From Vulcanimicrobiota bacterium (GTDB lineage Bacteria; Vulcanimicrobiota; Vulcanimicrobiia; Eremiobacterales; Eremiobacteraceae), in NCBI GenBank assembly GCA_019232725.1, contig JAFANK010000158.1:1-5579 (forward strand): a DNA stretch of 5,579 nt, written 5' to 3'. Below are positions 5,238 to 5,579 of the stretch, piece after piece. Position numbers and translations under genes: made by a program. The notes beneath the pieces are model-generated. The model was given only the letters and a program-made list of their open reading frames with translations, ran no database searches and was not told where the DNA came from. The number at the start of each line of letters is the position of its first letter. Position 1 is the stretch's first letter.

Positions 5238-5281
5238 ACGTTTTGCCGTTTTACGCGGGGGGATGGCGGAGTCCTGCGCGA
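5238..5281. promoter_or_regulatory. Short divergent spacer between the DUF59 gene and mqnD
   Basis: Only 44 bases separate the two divergent starts, so the promoters must overlap each other or reach into the coding regions. On the - strand AAAACG occurs twice nine bases apart just before the DUF59 ATG. On the + strand GGAG (5268-5271) is the likely ribosome site for mqnD. No clear -10/-35 pair is visible. Confidence 0.35.
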
Positions 5282-5579
5282 ATGCGCTCGTCCATGACGA
5301 CCGCGACGCGACACCTGACGCTCGGGCATTCTCCCGATTCAGATGACGCCTTCATGTTTTATGCGTTGGCCAACGGTCTCGTCCACACTGGTGGCTTTGC
5401 GTACGAGCATATCCTCAAAGACATCCAAACGCTCAACGAGTGGGCGAAGGAGGGCAAGCTCGACACGACAGCGATCTCCGTGCACGCGTATGCGTTCGTC
5501 GCGGAGACGTACGCCATTCTCAACCATGGCGCATCGATGGGCGGTGTCGATTACGGTCCGATGGTCGTGGCGCAGCGCG
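5282..5579 (+). CDS. mqnD: 1,4-dihydroxy-6-naphthoate synthase (MqnD), 3' end beyond the window
   Basis: About 99 residues are visible. The N-terminal strand and loop LTLGHSPDSDDAFMFYALAN is the hallmark of the MqnA/MqnD family (the H-S-P-D-x-D-D-x-F-M-F/Y form is common in MqnD). ILKDIQTLNEWAKEGKLDTTAIS follows, as does Y-A-I-L-N-H-G-A-S-M-G-G-V-D-Y-G-P-M-V-V, which matches the strand and glycine loop before the ligand pocket. MqnD converts cyclic dehypoxanthinyl futalosine to 1,4-dihydroxy-6-naphthoate in the futalosine route to menaquinone. The fold is that of a periplasmic binding protein, but the enzyme is cytoplasmic and no signal peptide is seen. I start at the ATG at 5282 because GGAG lies ten bases before it. 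A second ATG at 5294 is in frame and almost as good. The MqnA branch is a less likely alternative, and the C-terminal catalytic His cannot be checked. Confidence 0.85.
   Translation, partial: MRSSMTTATRHLTLGHSPDSDDAFMFYALANGLVHTGGFAYEHILKDIQTLNEWAKEGKLDTTAISVHAYAFVAETYAILNHGASMGGVDYGPMVVAQR

Overview
The window is a compact bacterial chromosomal segment of moderately high GC. It holds eight complete protein genes plus a gene fragment at each edge. I see no rRNA, tRNA, insertion sequence, CRISPR array or phage gene, and no gene-free stretch longer than about 105 bases. The right edge carries the start of an MqnD-type gene of the futalosine menaquinone pathway. Together with a tandem retropepsin-like secreted protease and a small CHRD/SOD-like secreted protein, this points away from the classical enterics and towards a phylum that makes menaquinone by the futalosine route. 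An Eremiobacterota/Vulcanimicrobiota or Acidobacteriota-like lineage is a guess from gene flavour only and is not demonstrated.

Left third (1-2450): three genes whose products look exported. The tail of a small CHRD/SOD-like protein (+ strand) meets a signal-peptide NTF2/SnoaL-like protein (- strand) tail to tail. That gene in turn diverges from a 592-residue exported protein with two aspartyl-protease (retropepsin-like) domains behind a LolA-like N-terminal region. The 90-base divergent spacer holds an inverted repeat and a spaced direct repeat.

Middle (2451-3376): a repeat-rich leader precedes a two-gene + strand unit, an HxlR-family regulator followed by a hotdog-fold (YbgC/FadM-like) acyl-CoA thioesterase. 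A perfect 7-bp hairpin spans the stop of the first gene and the first base of the second gene's GTG start.

Right third (3373-5579): a tightly overlapping - strand unit, read from right to left: a DUF59/MIP18 (PaaD/SufT-like) iron-sulfur assembly factor, an ABC-2 type exporter ATPase and its YadH-like permease. The ATPase has no ATG, GTG or TTG upstream of its Walker A motif. The best start is an ATT codon fused to the TAA stop of the DUF59 gene (ATTAA) behind a GGGGA ribosome site. The permease and the thioesterase converge and share a CTAG that supplies both stop codons. Divergent from the DUF59 gene, mqnD begins and runs off the window.

No wholly new multi-gene system is evident. The most unusual points are the ATT-initiated ATPase, the junction hairpin between regulator and thioesterase, the repeat-rich leader of the regulator, and the coupling of an Fe-S assembly factor gene to an ABC exporter.
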